Source: Shewanella oneidensis MR-1
Lineage (GTDB): Bacteria > Pseudomonadota > Gammaproteobacteria > Enterobacterales > Shewanellaceae
DNA length: 64,000 nucleotides
Direction: 5' to 3'
Assembly (NCBI RefSeq): GCF_000146165.2
Contig: NC_004347.2
Coordinates: forward strand, 3,703,028-3,767,027
The position numbers and the translations under genes were made by a program. Below are positions 42,144-51,090 of this stretch, piece after piece. The number at the start of each line of letters is the position of its first letter. Position 1 is the first letter of the stretch. The notes beneath the pieces were generated by a model. The model saw nothing but the letters and a program-made list of their open reading frames with translations, did not search any database and was not told the origin of the DNA.

Positions 42144-42917
42144 TTAAGACTTAAGCCAGATCAAGGAAGCCATGCGGCCAGTGATTTTATCGCGGCGATA
42201 GGAGAAATAATCCATGTTCGATACAGTACAAATATCGGCACTATAAACTTGAGAGACTCCCAGTTTAGTTAAACGCAGTTTGGCTAAACCGATAATATCG
42301 GCAAGGTATTTATCACCTCGCGCAATAAAGCAACTTTCAGCATTAGGATCTTTTACCATAAAAGCATCACGCACTTCAGCGCCAACCTCAAAGGCCATAG
42401 GACCAATAGCCGGCCCTAAGTAGGCGATAAGCTCGTTTGGCTTTGAGGTAAAATGTGCCACGCTCGCCTCAATCACACCATCACAGAGTCCGCGCCAACC
42501 TGCGTGAGCCGCCGCAACTTCAGTCCCTTGTTGATTACACAAAAGCACTGGCAAGCAATCGGCGGTCATCACCACGCAAACTCGTCCAGCAAGATTGGTA
42601 TAGCTAGCGTCAGCAATATGGGGATGAGAAACTGAAATACTCGCTTGTTGAGCCTGAGCTTCTGGCGCTAAATCAACAGATTTGATATCCGCTAAATCAA
42701 TTACATGAGTACCATGAACCTGTTCTAACCACACAGGCTCAGTCGCAAGCCCTAACTGCTTAGCCAAAATGCCACGATTAACCAATACTTGCTGTGGTAT
42801 GTCCCCAACGTGCAGCCCTAAATTCAGGCTGTCGTAGGGAGCAAGACTCACGCCGCCATGGCGGTCGGTCATTGCAATTGCCACATTATCCGGTACAGGC
42901 CAATCGTGCATCAACAT
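42144..42917 (-). CDS. pgeF: Peptidoglycan editing factor PgeF (YfiH, laccase domain)
   Basis: A 257-aa multicopper/laccase-fold protein of the YfiH family, shown in E. coli to correct misincorporated serine in peptidoglycan precursors; older annotations call it polyphenol oxidase. Metal-site and core motifs are visible: MTDRHGGVS, VVMTADCLPVLL (Cys), AAHAGWRGL (His) and AYLGPAIGP. It follows rluD with 3 bases between stop and start, so the pair is translationally coupled. ATG 42911, two codons later, is also possible. Confidence 0.92.
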   Translation of the reverse strand: MLMHDWPVPDNVAIAMTDRHGGVSLAPYDSLNLGLHVGDIPQQVLVNRGILAKQLGLATEPVWLEQVHGTHVIDLADIKSVDLAPEAQAQQASISVSHPHIADASYTNLAGRVCVVMTADCLPVLLCNQQGTEVAAAHAGWRGLCDGVIEASVAHFTSKPNELIAYLGPAIGPMAFEVGAEVRDAFMVKDPNAESCFIARGDKYLADIIGLAKLRLTKLGVSQVYSADICTVSNMDYFSYRRDKITGRMASLIWLKS

Positions 42918-42920
42918 CAG

Positions 42921-43892
42921 TTAGTACTCGATCGGATGTTCTAAAGTGTCTTGACGTAGTGCTTTAGTCAAAATCACCATATCTTCTGGGATCGGCGCCG
43001 TCCAGCTCATGATTTCACAGGTCACAGGATGCGCTAATTCCAAACGCACCGCGTGCAGTGCTTGGCGTTTAAAGTTTTTCAAAATCTCAAAAAACTCAGG
43101 GCTTGCTGCTTTCGGTGGTTTTGGACGGCCACCATATACAGGATCACCCACCAGCACATGGCCGATATACGCCATATGGACACGAATTTGGTGAGTACGG
43201 CCCGATTCTAAACGCAATCTTAAGCGAGTGTGATTACGGAATTTTTCTGCCACACGATAATGGGTCACCGCGGGTTTACCCGAATGATGCACCGCCATAT
43301 GGGTACGTTTTGTCGGATGACGGCCAATCGGCTCATCCACTGTGCCACCCGCCGTCATAGTACCGAGGACAATCGCCTCGTACTCACGGGTGATTTCACG
43401 AGCTTGCAATGCGGCAACCAAATGAGTCTGTGCTTCAACCGTTTTGGCCACCACCATCAAACCTGTGGTGTCTTTATCCAAACGGTGCACAATACCGGCA
43501 CGTGGCACGTGCTCAATATTAGGGCAATGGTGCAGCAGTGCGTTCATCAAAGTACCGTCGGCATTACCTGCACCAGGATGAACCACTAAGCCAGCTTGTT
43601 TATTGATGACTAAGATATCATCGTCTTCATAGACAATATCCAGCTCAATCGCTTGAGCTGCCGCATGCACTTCTTCTTCGAGCGTGGCATTAATTTCAAT
43701 TTGCTGCAGCTCAAAAACCTTCTCGCGTGGCTTGTTTACCATCACGCCATCAACATAGACTGCATCAGATAGGATCCATTCCTTGATGCGCGTGCGCGAG
43801 TAATCTGGAAACAACTCAGCCAGTGCTTGATCCAATCTCAGGCCAGTTTGTGTTGCCGAAATCTCGCTTTTTAGATTAATCTCTTGTGTCAT
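42921..43892 (-). CDS. rluD: 23S rRNA pseudouridine synthase D
   Basis: RluD (323 aa) makes pseudouridines 1911, 1915 and 1917 in helix 69 of 23S rRNA and supports ribosome assembly. An N-terminal S4 RNA-binding domain (GLRLDQALAELFPDYSRTRI, about 17-80) is followed by the catalytic domain with HRLDKDTTGLMV containing the active-site Asp and RTHQIRVHMAYIGHVLVGD. It is the first gene of an rluD-pgeF unit, divergent from bamD, an arrangement conserved in gammaproteobacteria. Confidence 0.96.
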   Translation of the reverse strand: MTQEINLKSEISATQTGLRLDQALAELFPDYSRTRIKEWILSDAVYVDGVMVNKPREKVFELQQIEINATLEEEVHAAAQAIELDIVYEDDDILVINKQAGLVVHPGAGNADGTLMNALLHHCPNIEHVPRAGIVHRLDKDTTGLMVVAKTVEAQTHLVAALQAREITREYEAIVLGTMTAGGTVDEPIGRHPTKRTHMAVHHSGKPAVTHYRVAEKFRNHTRLRLRLESGRTHQIRVHMAYIGHVLVGDPVYGGRPKPPKAASPEFFEILKNFKRQALHAVRLELAHPVTCEIMSWTAPIPEDMVILTKALRQDTLEHPIEY

Positions 43893-44014
43893 AGGAACCG
43901 TATCCCCATTTTGGGGTCAAAAAATGTGTACTATCTGTTACAATCGAATGCTTTCTATTTTATCGTGAAATGGAAAAATTCTTAACTACAACTTATAAAG
44001 AATTGAATTCAAGT

Positions 44015-44776
44015 ATGTATAAATTCTCCAAAGGCTTAACCTTAGTCCTATTTTCACTAGCGTTATCAGCCTGTAGTAGCAGTCCTGAAGATAACGACAT
44101 TGCCGCCAAAACCTCACCTGACGAACTTTATTCTCAGGCAAGAACCTCCATGGAGCTTGGCAATTACTCTAAAGCTGTCCGTTCATTGGAGGCGTTAGAC
44201 TCTCGCTTCCCGTTCGGACCACATAAAACTCAGGTACAATTAGATCTGATTTATGCTTATTACAAAATGGACGATGTTGCCTCTGGTATTGCCAACATTG
44301 ACAGATTCATCCGTTTAAACCCAACTCACCCCAATATCGACTATGTCTACTATATGCGAGGACTCGTCAATATGCAGGCGGATAGCTATTTATTCCATGA
44401 TATGTTGAATATCGATAGAACCGATCGCGATCCCAAAAATGCCCAAGACGCCTTTAAGGATTTTGATCGTCTAATCAAAACCTACCCCAACAGCAAATAT
44501 GCCGCCGATGCGCAAAAACGCATGTTATCGCTGAAAAACCGTTTAGCAAAATACTCCATTCAAGTTGCTGAATACTATATCAAAATGAATGCTTGGAGTG
44601 CTGCGGCCGTTCGTGCACAATCTGTGTTAGAAACGTATCCCGGTACACCGTCAACTGAGCGAGCACTGGAGATTATGGCAGAAGCTTATGGCGAGTTAGG
44701 TCAGAACCAACTGAAGCAAAACGTGCTAATGGTAATGCAAGCTAACTTCCCAAACAATGAAATCTTATCAAACTAA
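44015..44776 (+). CDS. bamD: Outer membrane assembly factor BamD
   Basis: BamD (253 aa), the essential lipoprotein of the Bam complex that folds beta-barrel proteins into the outer membrane. The lipobox is LALSACSSS and the rest is TPR-like repeats (DELYSQARTSMELGNY, GIANIDRFIRLNPTHPNIDYVYYMRGL, AAVRAQSVLETYPGT). Length is typical. The frame extends 15 codons upstream, but ATG 44015 begins a proper lipoprotein signal. It is divergent from rluD and ends at a strong terminator. Confidence 0.95.
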   Translation: MYKFSKGLTLVLFSLALSACSSSPEDNDIAAKTSPDELYSQARTSMELGNYSKAVRSLEALDSRFPFGPHKTQVQLDLIYAYYKMDDVASGIANIDRFIRLNPTHPNIDYVYYMRGLVNMQADSYLFHDMLNIDRTDRDPKNAQDAFKDFDRLIKTYPNSKYAADAQKRMLSLKNRLAKYSIQVAEYYIKMNAWSAAAVRAQSVLETYPGTPSTERALEIMAEAYGELGQNQLKQNVLMVMQANFPNNEILSN

Positions 44777-44780
44777 GTCG

Positions 44781-44809
44781 AAATGCCCCTTTTAGAGGGG
44801 CATTTTTTT
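44781..44809 (+). terminator. Terminator of bamD
   Basis: ATGCCCCT / AGGGGCAT stem, 5-base loop, then TTTTTTT, within 10 bases of the stop. Confidence 0.92.
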
Positions 44810-44955
44810 ACCCTCTACGACCATATTTTACGTTTCTTACTCTTTTTTATCACACTGAGTATTTCTCATGCTCATCGCAAAAGACTCAATAAATACGCGA
44901 TTCGAGTGAAACTTATCCAACCGCGTCACTTTTTACATTATTTAGTAAAAATCAG

Positions 44956-44984
44956 TTGACTCAAAAGCCGAAAAGCCTTTAAAT
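44956..44984 (+). promoter_or_regulatory. Promoter of the tRNA operon
   Basis: TTGACT (44956-44961), 17-base spacer, TTAAAT (44979-44984), then a GC-rich discriminator TGCGCCCG just before tRNA-Phe. Confidence 0.85.
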
Positions 44985-44994
44985 TGCGCCCGTC

Positions 44995-45070
44995 GCCCGA
45001 ATAGCTCAGTCGGTAGAGCAGAGGATTGAAAATCCTCGTGTCCCTGGTTCGATTCCGGGTTCGGGCACCA
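44995..45070 (+). tRNA. tRNA-Phe (GAA)
   Basis: 76 bases with encoded CCA. Acceptor GCCCGAA / TTCGGGC, D arm AGCTCAGTCGGTAGAGC, anticodon loop around TGAAAAT (GAA), T arm GGTTCGATTCC. First of three tRNA genes. Confidence 0.97.
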
Positions 45071-45125
45071 TCTTTAAATTGGCTGCGTTAGCGACCAGTG
45101 TTAAAGAATTGCAATAAAGTACAGT

Positions 45126-45212
45126 GCAGGTGTGGTGGAATTGGTAGACACGCCAGCTTCAGGTGCTGGTGCCCTTGCGGGCGTGGAGGTTCAAGTCCTC
45201 TCACCTGTACCA
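45126..45212 (+). tRNA. tRNA-Leu (CAG), copy 1
   Basis: 87 bases with encoded CCA and a long variable arm (TGCCCTTGCGGGCG). Anticodon loop TTCAGGT gives CAG. Acceptor GCAGGTG / CACCTGT, with a G-T pair at position 1-72. Confidence 0.96.
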
Positions 45213-45253
45213 AATTGCGATTCAACTTAATTCGACAACATGTCGAATACCAT

Positions 45254-45340
45254 GCAGATGTGGTGGAATTGGTAGACACGCCAGCTTCAGGTGCTGGTGC
45301 CCTTGCGGGCGTGGAGGTTCAAGTCCTCTCATCTGTACCA
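45254..45340 (+). tRNA. tRNA-Leu (CAG), copy 2
   Basis: 87 bases, the same as copy 1 except for one compensated acceptor pair (GCAGATG / CATCTGT instead of GCAGGTG / CACCTGT). Confidence 0.96.
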
Positions 45341-45348
45341 ACATTTAA

Positions 45349-45372
45349 ACCTCGCTTAGCGAGTTTTTTTTG
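45349..45372 (+). terminator. Terminator of the tRNA operon
   Basis: CTCGC-TTA-GCGAG stem followed by nine T, 10 bases after the second tRNA-Leu. Confidence 0.9.
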
Positions 45373-45502
45373 TATCTGTGATTTTATTTCCTTAAATATC
45401 CAACCACTTTTTTCATATTTGCTATAACTATTCATACAGACTCATCATGGTCTGCTCGAGTTCTGCCTAGAAGACTCCCCTTAGCTCACTGAGGAAATCC
45501 AT

Positions 45503-47128
45503 ATGAATGGCGTTCAAATAAAACATAAGATGTTTATTGGCATTCTCGTACCACTTCTAATGCTTGTGATAATTGCGTTTACCGCTATCAATATGATGGG
45601 AAAACTAGAACATAGCGTTGAGCGAATTTATGAAAATCAAGTCGTGCCCCTTAATGATCTTAAAATCATTGCCGATAAATATGCCGTCGATGTGAATGAT
45701 GCGGTGAATAAAGCCAATGCCGGTGGATTTAGCGCTTCACAGGCCGCTAATGCGCTTGAAGATGCCAGCAAAACAATCAAGCTACATTGGCAAAAATACC
45801 TTGCTACTGAGCTTACTAAAGAAGAATCACAGCTTACTCAACAGGCGGCCCCCTTATTTACCGCTGCTAATCAACAGATTGAGCAGCTCGTATCGTATCT
45901 TAGAAGCTTTAATGGCGATGTCGCTCATCAACTGAATGACAAAATATTACCGCTTTACCAAGTCATAGATCCGATTAGTAGCACAATATCAGAACTTACC
46001 GCTCTACAAATCAAAATTGCAGATAAGGAGATAGCGGTTGATAAAGAACTCTATGACTCTTCTATTACCATTTTTATCACGCTAGCAGGGCTTGCAATAC
46101 TGCTCAGTATCTTGATCGGACTCTGGGTTAAACGCAGTGTGATGAATCCTATCAACGATATTGTGCGCAATCTCAAAACGATTCGCCAAGACTCCGATCT
46201 TACCGTTAAATTTCACACCTTTAATGATGATGAACTTGGACTTATCTCAACCAGCCTCACTCAAGTCATTGAACATTTGAGAGGGATTTTGCACTCCATC
46301 GCCGAAGCGGCCAACACTGTAACGAGCTCAGCGACCGAACTCAGTAGCTTCACCCAAGAAACCAATAAACGCATGCAGCAACAGCAAGCTGAAACCGAAC
46401 AAACTGCTACAGCAATGAATGAAATGACGGCGACGGTGGCAGAAGTCGCTCAGAGCACTTCTGCAGCAGCGAATTCGGCAAAGGATGCGGATACTTATGC
46501 GGCTAATGGCAACCGTATCGTCATCGACTCGATTAGCAGCATGTCTCAACTCTCTGAACAAATTCAAAAAACAGCGCAAGTTATTGGATTTTTATCGAAT
46601 GAGAGTCAAAACATAGGTCGAGTTTTAGATGTAATTAAAAGCATTGCCGAACAAACCAATTTACTGGCATTAAACGCCGCAATTGAAGCAGCACGCGCTG
46701 GCGAGCAAGGCCGAGGCTTTGCCGTTGTCGCTGATGAAGTCAGAACATTGGCTCAACGTACGCAAAAATCCACCCAAGAAATTGAAGCAATGATTGCAAC
46801 GCTACAACAAGGCGTAAAACAAGCGGTTAGCGCGATGGAAGTCGGCATCAAACAAGTCGATGATGCCAACAATAAAGCGAATCAAGCTGGCCAAGCGCTA
46901 AAAGAAATTGTCGCTTCAGTGGATAATATTGCGGAGCTAAATACTCATATTGCAACCGCGGCGGAAGAACAAAGCAGTGTGGCCGAAAACATAAATCGTA
47001 GCATAATCGCGATCAGTGACATTACCGACGATGCGACTCGCTCCGCACTTGAATTAAGTGAGTCTGTGATAAACCTAACCAAACTGGCTAACAGTATGCG
47101 CTCTCAAGTCAGTGCTTTTAGACTTTAA
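45503..47128 (+). CDS. Methyl-accepting chemotaxis protein
   Basis: A 541-aa transmembrane chemoreceptor. TM1 lies at about 10-31, a periplasmic four-helix-bundle type ligand domain follows (about 32-188), then TM2 (ITIFITLAGLAILLSILIGLW), a HAMP domain and a long coiled-coil signalling domain. The hairpin tip that contacts CheA/CheW is intact (EQTNLLALNAAIEAARAGEQ, then GRGFAVVADEVRTLAQR). No CheR/CheB-binding pentapeptide is seen at the C terminus (VSAFRL). Ligand unknown. GAGGAAA precedes the ATG. Confidence 0.95.
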   Translation: MNGVQIKHKMFIGILVPLLMLVIIAFTAINMMGKLEHSVERIYENQVVPLNDLKIIADKYAVDVNDAVNKANAGGFSASQAANALEDASKTIKLHWQKYLATELTKEESQLTQQAAPLFTAANQQIEQLVSYLRSFNGDVAHQLNDKILPLYQVIDPISSTISELTALQIKIADKEIAVDKELYDSSITIFITLAGLAILLSILIGLWVKRSVMNPINDIVRNLKTIRQDSDLTVKFHTFNDDELGLISTSLTQVIEHLRGILHSIAEAANTVTSSATELSSFTQETNKRMQQQQAETEQTATAMNEMTATVAEVAQSTSAAANSAKDADTYAANGNRIVIDSISSMSQLSEQIQKTAQVIGFLSNESQNIGRVLDVIKSIAEQTNLLALNAAIEAARAGEQGRGFAVVADEVRTLAQRTQKSTQEIEAMIATLQQGVKQAVSAMEVGIKQVDDANNKANQAGQALKEIVASVDNIAELNTHIATAAEEQSSVAENINRSIIAISDITDDATRSALELSESVINLTKLANSMRSQVSAFRL

Positions 47129-47231
47129 TAACAATTGCGGCGTGCTTATTCGCATGCCGCTTATTTACTCAATGGCAAACTGAGTCAGAAAAATCATAGA
47201 ACATTCCGATCCCACAACATTAGGACAATGT

Positions 47232-47945
47232 TTATCTCGGCCAGATTGATGCGACTTCTTCTACTGTTAGCATCCGACTCTCACCAGGGCTTAAAGCTTC
47301 ATCCAGTGTAATATCGCCAATGGAAAGACGATGTAACTCCACCACAGGATTACGAAAACGACCAAACATCGGTTTGATTTGATGGTATTTTCCTTCCATC
47401 AGAGTAACTTCGGCTAGATGAGAATCTAAGATCACAAGCTTTGCAGGTTGAGTGGTAATATCTTCAAACGCAAAATACATGCCCTGAGCGAATGCTGCGA
47501 TATACTCCTCACTCAAAGGATTGGCTAAAATTACCCGATACACTTTATCCACTTTTTGTTCAGGTGACATTAACGCCTCAGACCAACGGCTATCATTGGT
47601 AAGCAGTAATAAACCCGATGAATTTAAATCCAAGCGGCCAGCAATATGCAGCTCGTGGCGCGCCTCACACGCCAGCAAGTCGATAACGGTTTGATGCTCT
47701 TTATCTTTGGTGGCACTGACTACGCCAACGGGTTTATGCATCATCAAATATATGGGTTGATTGGCTTGCAATATGTGCCCATCAAACACGATATGGGAAA
47801 ATTCATCCACCTGCAGATCGAGCGCTTTAGCAGGGATGCCATTCACATACACTCGCTCTGCAAGCAAAAGTGCTCGCACTGCTTTGCGGTGAATTTGCAA
47901 CTTAGTTGCTAGGTATCTATCAAGGCGACCACGTTTAGATTGCAT
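47232..47945 (-). CDS. RsuA-family 16S rRNA pseudouridine synthase
   Basis: A 237-aa pseudouridine synthase of the RsuA type. The S4 domain (RLDRYLATKLQIHRKAVRALL, about 6-60) is followed by the catalytic domain with GRLDLNSSGLLLLTND holding the active-site Asp and EGKYHQIKPMFGR near the C terminus. RsuA modifies U516 of 16S rRNA; paralogues such as RluE/RluB differ, and KYHQIKPMF rather than KNRQVRRM favours RsuA. It is 20 bases after the HTH regulator gene on the same strand. Confidence 0.88.
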   Translation of the reverse strand: MQSKRGRLDRYLATKLQIHRKAVRALLLAERVYVNGIPAKALDLQVDEFSHIVFDGHILQANQPIYLMMHKPVGVVSATKDKEHQTVIDLLACEARHELHIAGRLDLNSSGLLLLTNDSRWSEALMSPEQKVDKVYRVILANPLSEEYIAAFAQGMYFAFEDITTQPAKLVILDSHLAEVTLMEGKYHQIKPMFGRFRNPVVELHRLSIGDITLDEALSPGESRMLTVEEVASIWPR

Positions 47946-47966
47946 AGCTAACTTTACGACTCCAAA

Positions 47967-48587
47967 TCAAGATAACGGGGCAATACGGTAAGCGCAGCGA
48001 CGAGCACCTTCGACAATATGCTCTTCGCGGCTCACTCTGGCGATATCGGCAAACAATTGCTGGAATAATTGCAGCTCTGAGCGACAAAAATTTTGGCATT
48101 TCGTCGCCGCGCTACAGATAGGACAATGATTTTCAAACAACCAGAAAACCCCATCCATTTCATCCTGCGTTGCCATATAGCCCTCAAGAGTTCGCAGCTC
48201 CACCAGTTTCGCGAGTCGACTGGCAATATCGGCCATACCAAGCATTGCCGCACTGTACTGTTGCATCGCAGTGTGTTCGCGATGTTCGATCAGTTTTTCT
48301 AACCCCTGATCGCCAAATATCATTTTTACTGAATCAATCAGTTGCAAACTCAACTCACTGTGACGGTCGGCAAAGTGTATCCGGCTCTGCTCCGTTAACC
48401 CCCAATATCGAGTTGGACGGCCACGACCTTCGACTCTATCTTCAATATCAACATCACCCGCCTCTTCTAAGGCTTGCAAATGCTGACGAACTCCCATGGT
48501 CGTTAACGCCAATTCTTCCGCTAAGGTCTTAGCCGTTAACGGACCATGCAATTTGAGTAATTGAATAATCTTATCAGTGGTTTTCAT
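47967..48587 (-). CDS. HTH transcriptional regulator with C-terminal cysteine cluster
   Basis: A 206-aa ArsR/DeoR-like winged-helix regulator. The DNA-binding part is at about 5-70 (KLHGPLTAKTLAEELALTTMGVRQHLQAL, EGRGRPTRYWGLT). The C-terminal part carries a cysteine cluster CPICSAATKCQNFC plus a later C in RRCAYRI, a pattern recalling SufR-like regulators that sense Fe-S clusters, so it may be a redox or metal sensor (inference). It is divergent from the flavin reductase gene; a 10-bp palindrome lies in the shared promoter region at 48643. Confidence 0.85.
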   Translation of the reverse strand: MKTTDKIIQLLKLHGPLTAKTLAEELALTTMGVRQHLQALEEAGDVDIEDRVEGRGRPTRYWGLTEQSRIHFADRHSELSLQLIDSVKMIFGDQGLEKLIEHREHTAMQQYSAAMLGMADIASRLAKLVELRTLEGYMATQDEMDGVFWLFENHCPICSAATKCQNFCRSELQLFQQLFADIARVSREEHIVEGARRCAYRIAPLS

Positions 48588-48642
48588 ATACGCTCTCCGC
48601 TCTTCGCCGCAGATTATCCCTTAATCGCCCACCTTTTAACAG

Positions 48643-48666
48643 AATAAATAAAGTTTTTTATTTATT
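48643..48666. promoter_or_regulatory. Candidate operator between divergent genes
   Basis: AATAAATAAA and TTTATTTATT are perfect inverted 10-mers separated by GTTT. Part of the motif recurs downstream (ATTAAATAAAGTAATTACC). It is a natural site for the divergent HTH regulator, though the AT-rich setting weakens the case. Confidence 0.5.
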
Positions 48667-48733
48667 TTATCCTTTACAAGATTAAATAAAGTAATTACCT
48701 TATAAATAATTTATAAACAAATAGGTTTACATA

Positions 48734-49348
48734 ATGAAGTTACTCATCGTCAGCACCAGCCAAAGATCCAACTCGCAAAGCGCTAAAGTGGCAAGATATA
48801 TCACCGAGAATCGTTTTTTAGCACCGCATTCGGAAGGTTACGAGGCTATCCATCACTTAGAACTTTGCCAGTTCAACCTACCCTTTTGGGATGGAGATGA
48901 AGACAGTAAGGGCGAGCATTGGCCAGAAATAGCACAAAAGGTAGCACAGGCAGACGCGCTGATCCTGATCACGCCAGAATGGGGCGGAATGGCTTCGCCG
49001 CTTCTGAAGAACTTTTTATTGATGTGTAGCCGCCAAGAAACGGCCCATAAGCCTGTGTTGTTGATTTCAGTTTGCAGCGGCATTAGCGGTGCTTACCCCA
49101 TTGTGGAAGTCAAAATGAATGCTCTCAAAAACAATAAATTAGTACCGATTCCCGACCATTTGATCATCCGTAATGTCGAGAATGTACTCAACGCTACACC
49201 CCAAGGTACGCGGGATATCGACCTCAGAGAAAGAGTGCAATATAGCCTGTTTATGTTGCATCAATACGCCCAAGCCTTAGCGCCGATACGCCAACGCCAT
49301 ATTCATCAACCCTATCCCAAGCAGCAGGAATACTGCTACGGTATGTAA
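48734..49348 (+). CDS. NADPH-dependent FMN reductase-family protein
   Basis: A 204-aa flavodoxin-fold oxidoreductase. The N-terminal MKLLIVSTSQRSNSQSAKVA is the FMN phosphate-binding loop, and ILITPEWGGMASPLLKNFL the substrate/flavin loop of the NADPH-dependent FMN reductase (azoreductase/chromate-reductase-like) family. It may reduce quinones or other electrophiles. It is the first of two plus-strand genes, divergent from the cysteine-rich regulator, 39 bases before the VOC gene; co-regulation is inferred from position. Confidence 0.88.
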   Translation: MKLLIVSTSQRSNSQSAKVARYITENRFLAPHSEGYEAIHHLELCQFNLPFWDGDEDSKGEHWPEIAQKVAQADALILITPEWGGMASPLLKNFLLMCSRQETAHKPVLLISVCSGISGAYPIVEVKMNALKNNKLVPIPDHLIIRNVENVLNATPQGTRDIDLRERVQYSLFMLHQYAQALAPIRQRHIHQPYPKQQEYCYGM

Positions 49349-49387
49349 GCCGCTTGGATGAATAACACCAATTACAAGGAACGCATT

Positions 49388-49804
49388 ATGATCCATTTAG
49401 AGCACATCAACCTCGTCGTCGACGATATACCTAAAGCATTAATCTTTTACCAAGCCGCCTTCCCCCATTGGCGTATTCGTGGTGGAGGGGAAAGCACTTG
49501 GTATAGCAAACCGCGTAACTGGACCCACTTTGGTGATGATTATCAATATATAGCTTTCAGTGATAACGGCGAAGGTGAAAACCGCGACTTAACGGGTCAT
49601 CAAATTGGCTTAGCCCATTTTGCTTTTGTCGTAAGTGATTTAGATGCAATCATCACCAGACTGACTCAAGCAGGTTTTCCGATAGCAAAAGAGGGCATGG
49701 AAGATCCCTATCGCCGCAATATTTACTTTTTTGATGCCCATGGATTTGAAGTCGAGTTTGTTGAGTATCTGAGTGATATTCCCGCAGAGCGAAACCGCTA
49801 TTAA
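49388..49804 (+). CDS. VOC (glyoxalase/dioxygenase superfamily) protein
   Basis: A 138-aa cytoplasmic vicinal-oxygen-chelate fold protein with paired beta-alpha-beta modules. Possible metal ligands are the His in MIHLEHINLVV, the His in IGLAHFAFVV and the Glu in FEVEFVEYL, a standard VOC pattern. The reaction is unknown; candidates include glyoxalase-like detoxification. ATG 49388 has AAGGA 8 bases upstream; an earlier ATG at 49358 lacks one. It follows the flavin reductase gene and is likely in the same transcript. Confidence 0.85.
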   Translation: MIHLEHINLVVDDIPKALIFYQAAFPHWRIRGGGESTWYSKPRNWTHFGDDYQYIAFSDNGEGENRDLTGHQIGLAHFAFVVSDLDAIITRLTQAGFPIAKEGMEDPYRRNIYFFDAHGFEVEFVEYLSDIPAERNRY

Positions 49805-49965
49805 ACCCTAAGTGTACTAAGGCGCAGGTATAGGATAATTCTGTATTTTGCGCCTTATCGCTACTGCAGACTTATCCCTAAAAATCGTTACTTTATACGG
49901 GTAACCCGCTAAACTAGCGCGCTATCCGGCTTCAGATGATTAAACTTTCGATTAGTAAATAAGAC

Positions 49966-50436
49966 ATGACCACACCCTATTGTTATTCCACAACTTACAT
50001 CTTAGATAAAGCGCATTTTGACGAGTGTTATACCCAGTCCGTCAAACCCGATCCCACACTCAAACCTTACTATAAAGCCATGGGATTTGGGCTCATTGGC
50101 ATTGCGCTGATTTTTGCAGATGTCAGCCTCTATCTGGCCTATTTCTTTGTTGGGCTCGGGGTGATTGAAGCATTAAATGTAAAATACAACAAAGCTTGGT
50201 GGTTGATGCGGCAAATGATGAGCAAAGCAGCCAATAATGAAGTGACACTTATTGTTGATGAGCAAGGTATCCACACAAAATCACAATATGTAAACGCTCA
50301 AATTCTCTGGACGGATATTTATCGAATTGTGCAAACGGATAAAGGGTTCCTAATCACCCATAAAACGGGAACCAGTTATATCTCTAACCGTAGCCTAGAT
50401 GATGCCTGTATCGGATTTATCCAAACCAAAATCTGA
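49966..50436 (+). CDS. YcxB-like membrane protein
   Basis: A 156-aa protein with two membrane spans (MGFGLIGIALIFADVSLYLAYFF region, about 40-70) and a C-terminal soluble domain resembling the YcxB C-terminal domain (VTLIVDEQGIHTKSQYVNAQILWTDIYRIVQTDKGFLI, about 93-130). Function unknown. It stands alone and converges on the SatP-like gene, sharing the hairpin at 50472. Confidence 0.75.
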   Translation: MTTPYCYSTTYILDKAHFDECYTQSVKPDPTLKPYYKAMGFGLIGIALIFADVSLYLAYFFVGLGVIEALNVKYNKAWWLMRQMMSKAANNEVTLIVDEQGIHTKSQYVNAQILWTDIYRIVQTDKGFLITHKTGTSYISNRSLDDACIGFIQTKI

Positions 50437-50471
50437 TGTCGAAAGTTGTAGATTACTGACTCATCAGAATG

Positions 50472-50498
50472 AAAAAGGCTGAATAATTCAGCCTTTTT
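50472..50498. terminator. Bidirectional terminator between YcxB-like and SatP-like genes
   Basis: AAAAAGGCTGAA / TTCAGCCTTTTT perfect 12-bp stem with a TAA loop. Confidence 0.92.
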
Positions 50499-50520
50499 AC
50501 TTTAACGAAGAACTAAAATG

Positions 50521-51090
50521 TTAGGCCTTTGCCTTAAGCTCACCTATAGGCAAAATCGTGCGGCCATATTCATTATTAAGCACTTGCGCCATGGCAAAGT
50601 AAATTGCACTCGCGCCACAAATAATTCCTTCAAAACCCGCGATAGTGCCAATTAGAGCGCTGCCAGTAAAATCTCTTGCCGCGAGGAGGAAAAATAGAAT
50701 CGTCAGTGAGGCAAACACAAACTGCTTAGCCCTTGGATAACGTAACGATCCCACAAACATAAAGGCTGTAAAAATTCCCCAAAGGGTTAAGTACCACCCC
50801 ATAAAATAGCTTGGGCTCGCCGCAACCCCAGCATTTGGCATCAAAATAAGCCCAACTAAGGTCAACCAGAATAAACCGTAAGAGGTAAAGGCAGTTGTGC
50901 CGAAGGTATCACCGCGCATAAAACACATAATACCCACGATAATTTGACCCAGTCCGCCATAGAAAATCCCCATAGCTAAAATCATCGAGTCAATCGGAAA
51001 GTACCCTGCATTATGAATGTTTAGCAGGATAGTCGTCATACCAAAGCCCATTAAACCTAATGGAGCAGGATTCGCCAGTTTTGTCGACAC
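50521..51090 (-). CDS. satP: Acetate/succinate uptake transporter (GPR1/FUN34/YaaH family)
   Basis: A 189-aa inner-membrane protein with six hydrophobic spans, of the AceTr (SatP/YaaH) family that takes up acetate or succinate as anion with protons. The family N-terminal signature NPAPLGLMGFGMTT (about 7-20) is exact, and FYGGLGQIIVGIMCF and FTSYGLFWL are conserved core stretches. Length matches SatP (188). A single transcription unit with a long AT-rich upstream gap. Confidence 0.9.
   Translation of the reverse strand: MSTKLANPAPLGLMGFGMTTILLNIHNAGYFPIDSMILAMGIFYGGLGQIIVGIMCFMRGDTFGTTAFTSYGLFWLTLVGLILMPNAGVAASPSYFMGWYLTLWGIFTAFMFVGSLRYPRAKQFVFASLTILFFLLAARDFTGSALIGTIAGFEGIICGASAIYFAMAQVLNNEYGRTILPIGELKAKA

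Noticed and set aside
44995..45427. Open frames across the tRNA genes on both strands
   Set aside because: They follow tRNA sequence and repeat between the two Leu copies.
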